The notes under the pieces are model-generated. The model worked only from the letters and a program-made list of their open reading frames with translations. It had not been told where the DNA came from and searched no databases. The translations under genes and the position numbers were made by a program. From NCBI GenBank assembly GCA_046593925.1, contig JBKJQN010000059.1, positions 1-24,106 on the forward strand: DNA of 24,106 nucleotides. Direction: 5' to 3'. The stretch is from JAYVYM01 sp046593925. GTDB lineage: Bacteria; Actinomycetota; Actinomycetes; Mycobacteriales; SCTD01. Shown here piece after piece: positions 22,366 to 24,106 of the stretch (position 1 is its first letter; each line of letters starts with the position of its first letter).

Positions 22366-22832
22366 CCGATATCTTTCGGGAGCCGGTCCCGTTACGCGCA
22401 TTGCGGGCCGCGCAGCAAGCTCGGTCAGATCGGACTCGCTGAGTGCAACCCCTTCTTCCGTGGCTGTGGCCAGTGCTTGGAAGTATCTCTCATGGCTGAG
22501 GGCATGTAGATGTTGAGCTTGCGGCTTGCAACGCTACCTACGCGGAAACCGCGCTCGATGCCAACCGGCATGTAGACGAAGCTCCCGGAGGGGCACCGGT
22601 GCTCCGCCCCTTCGATGTGGAAGATGTACCCGCCTTCCAGGACGTAGAAGGCTTCGGCCGAATCGTCATGGGTGTGCAGCGGTGGCCGAACCCCGCTGGC
22701 TCGGCAGCTTCCAGCAGCCTGAAACCGCCGTACGAGTCCTCGGCGCTGACCGTCATCACCATGCTGACTGAAGGGCCGCAGGTCGTGTGGTCGGCCTTCA
22801 CCTGTCGGCATTACACAGCCGCGATTCGCCAT
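22366..22832 (-). pseudogene. cupin-domain gene broken by at least three frameshifts
   Basis: ATG 22832 with GGGGAGGA four bases upstream starts MANRGCVMPTGEGRPHDLRP. Near 22766 the coherent reading moves to a second frame (VSMVMTVSAEDSYGGFRLLE, AAEPAGFG). Near 22684 it returns to the first (PPLHTHDDSAEAFYVLEGGY, IFHIEG, GSFVYMPVGIERGFRV), and near 22491 it moves to a third (RYFQALATATEEGVALSESD, LTELAARPAMRVTGPAPERY). Joined, these give a single-domain cupin of about 155 residues with HTH and E metal ligands in motif 1; the motif 2 histidine reads Arg (IERGF). It would have been a small metal-binding enzyme or ligand-binding protein. The breaks are not at homopolymers, which favours real decay over sequencing error. 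Confidence 0.75.
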
Positions 22833-22940
22833 CAGTTCCTCCCCTGCTGATGTCCAGTATGAGCTACCCTGATACAGCATCGCAATCAGCCCTGCTGGCC
22901 AGAGGTGGGGTGCCGGTTCCGGGTGAGGGGAACGTTGGCG

Positions 22941-23582
22941 TTACGCATCTTCGAGAAGCCTGCTGGGGAACTCGGGCGGGATTGCGGCCAGAACAGCGCC
23001 GACCATAATGTCGATTGCTTCTAGGTCGGTCAGCCCTGCGTAAAAACACAGCGATTCCCAGGTACTCAGGCGCAGGGCATGCGCGAGCGCAGCATCGAGC
23101 GTGCGGAGGCCGCGTCCGCGCATGACGAATCCCCGCCGAAGAACCGCAACCCGCGCCCGTTCATCAGCGGCCAAGAACTGGCTCACGAAGTCGGGCATGG
23201 CGTCGAGATCTTGGATGATCTTGCTCATCATCGGCGCCGCCGGTCGTGCCCATGCGTAGGTGTCTGCCAGTCCTCTCCTCAGCCGCTGCACGGGATCGCC
23301 GATCCTCGCCCACAACTCGGGGTCGGGCCGCGGATGGAGCTGCGACCAGTGAGCCGAACAGGCGCGTACCAGGGACTGTTCGTCGGGGAAGTGCCGGTAG
23401 ACCGTGAGTCGCGTGACCCCGGCCTCCTCGGCGATCGCAGACACCGTGGTGGCCCGCGGACCGACGCCCTCGTGCAGGCTCATGATCGCCTCAGTGATCC
23501 GCAGGCGGGTCTGGTCAACGGCTTCCTGTCGGGCCCGCATCGTGTACGTCCGCGCCCCGGCAGCTCGCTCGGGCAACACCAC
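22941..23582 (-). CDS. TetR-family transcriptional regulator
   Basis: A 213-residue repressor-type regulator. The helix-turn-helix is at about 47-66 (TVSAIAEEAGVTRLTVYRHF), preceded by helix 1 (RLRITEAIMSLHEGVG); the C-terminal two-thirds is an all-helical ligand-binding and dimerisation domain that I cannot match to an effector. GTG at 23582 has GGAGG eight bases upstream and is the best start; the frame extends further upstream but would run antisense into the cupin gene. It is divergent from the cupin gene with 82 bp between starts, so it probably controls that gene and itself. Confidence 0.88.
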   Translation of the reverse strand: MVLPERAAGARTYTMRARQEAVDQTRLRITEAIMSLHEGVGPRATTVSAIAEEAGVTRLTVYRHFPDEQSLVRACSAHWSQLHPRPDPELWARIGDPVQRLRRGLADTYAWARPAAPMMSKIIQDLDAMPDFVSQFLAADERARVAVLRRGFVMRGRGLRTLDAALAHALRLSTWESLCFYAGLTDLEAIDIMVGAVLAAIPPEFPSRLLEDA

Positions 23583-23664
23583 CCTTGACGCCTCCGGTCT
23601 CAACGAGGACTCTAATTTGAAAGTACAGGTGTGTTCTCTGGATTCCCACTCCCAAAGGGTCACC
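23583..23664. promoter_or_regulatory. divergent tetR/cupin control region
   Basis: The 82 bp contain an A/T-rich spot (CTAATTTGAAAGTACA, 23612-23627), unusual in this DNA and the likely promoter and operator area. TTGAAA at 23617-23622 may be a -35 for the cupin. No clear palindrome is seen. Confidence 0.4.
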
Positions 23665-24106
23665 ATGACCGTCATTCTTGCAACCAACCTCGCCGACGCG
23701 ACAGCGCAAGGCCGGTCCCTGCCGCTCACTGTGCTGCCTGCGCCCCACGGCCCGGACCGGCCCATCGGATCCATCGGTGTCGGCTTCCGCTTTGATGGTG
23801 ACCAGACCGGGGGCCAGGTCGCGATCGTGGAGCATCCCTTCCCGGCAGGCGCCTTGGTACCTCCGCATGTTCACACCCGCGAGGACGAGTTCTCCATCGT
23901 GACCGCCGGCGCCATCGGGTTCCGGTCCGGATCGGACGAGGTCGTCCTCGAAGCCGGCGGCTATATCAGCAAGCCACGGGGCGAGTTGCACACTATGTGG
24001 AACACAGGGCCAGACGAGGCTCGCATGATCGAGGTCACCACGCCGTCCGGATTCGAGAACTTCTTTCGAGAACTGGCCGAGGTGTTCCAGGCCGGCCCCC
24101 CCAGAC
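23665..24106 (+). CDS. cupin-domain protein (runs off window)
   Basis: At least 147 residues, open to the window end. MTVILATNLADATAQGRSLP starts it; AAAGGG lies five bases upstream. Cupin motif 1 is PPHVHTREDE with H68, H70 and E75; motif 2 contributes H109 in GELHTMWN. These are the usual metal ligands of a quercetin-dioxygenase-like or other small cupin. The reaction cannot be inferred. It is divergent from the TetR gene, which probably represses it. It is a different protein from the broken cupin at 22.4-22.8 kb, with little sequence in common beyond the fold. Confidence 0.85.
   Translation, partial: MTVILATNLADATAQGRSLPLTVLPAPHGPDRPIGSIGVGFRFDGDQTGGQVAIVEHPFPAGALVPPHVHTREDEFSIVTAGAIGFRSGSDEVVLEAGGYISKPRGELHTMWNTGPDEARMIEVTTPSGFENFFRELAEVFQAGPPR

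Noticed and set aside
22129..22509. 126-codon plus-strand frame after AGGAAG.
   Set aside because: No recognisable motif, poor codon bias, too short spacing to the ATG, and it overlaps the recognisable cupin pseudogene.

Overview
High-GC DNA with strong G/C bias at third codon positions, GTG and TTG starts, a DUF3145 protein, an actinobacterial-type ParE (EGDSALGTGK variant), a tRNA without encoded CCA and TANNNT -10 boxes placed directly against start codons. Together these point to an actinomycete (Actinomycetota); I cannot name the genus.

Layout. 1-16.6 kb looks like chromosomal core: the start of a DUF3145 gene and an adenosine deaminase (both minus), divergent from a parE-parC topoisomerase IV operon; a large secreted BNR/Asp-box protein and a cold-shock protein (minus); a translationally coupled pair, a lone E2-type acyltransferase domain and a HelD/HelR-like helicase (plus); a small membrane protein; fdhD; a small unknown protein; and a minus cluster running mscS-like channel, Pro/Thr-rich anchored protein, SDR oxidoreductase. 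Convergent gene ends carry hairpins (6196-6234, 12614-12640).

A tRNA with anticodon CAT lies at 16597-16670. Its 3' 42 nt recur at 21907-21947 with one G missing, so 16.63-21.95 kb reads as an integrated element of about 5.3 kb between attL and attR. It carries two toxin-antitoxin modules (vapBC and hipBA, each with a candidate operator dyad), an unrecognised 158-aa protein downstream of a perfect 14-bp palindrome, a frameshifted serine resolvase, a possible tyrosine-integrase N-terminal remnant and a helicase C-terminal fragment. The octamer TGCTCACA occurs in pairs with 11-bp period near both ends, plus a third copy near the left end, as expected of integrase arm-type sites. The element looks immobilised but retains apparently intact TA modules.

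Right of attR lies about 420 bp without a convincing gene, a cupin gene broken by at least three frameshifts, and a TetR regulator divergent from an intact cupin gene cut by the window end. The two cupins and the regulator may be what is left of a small regulated locus. Several genes (the E2-like gene, SDR, the 158-aa orphan, probably fdhD) show TANNNT 5-6 nt before the start codon and no Shine-Dalgarno, which predicts leaderless mRNAs.
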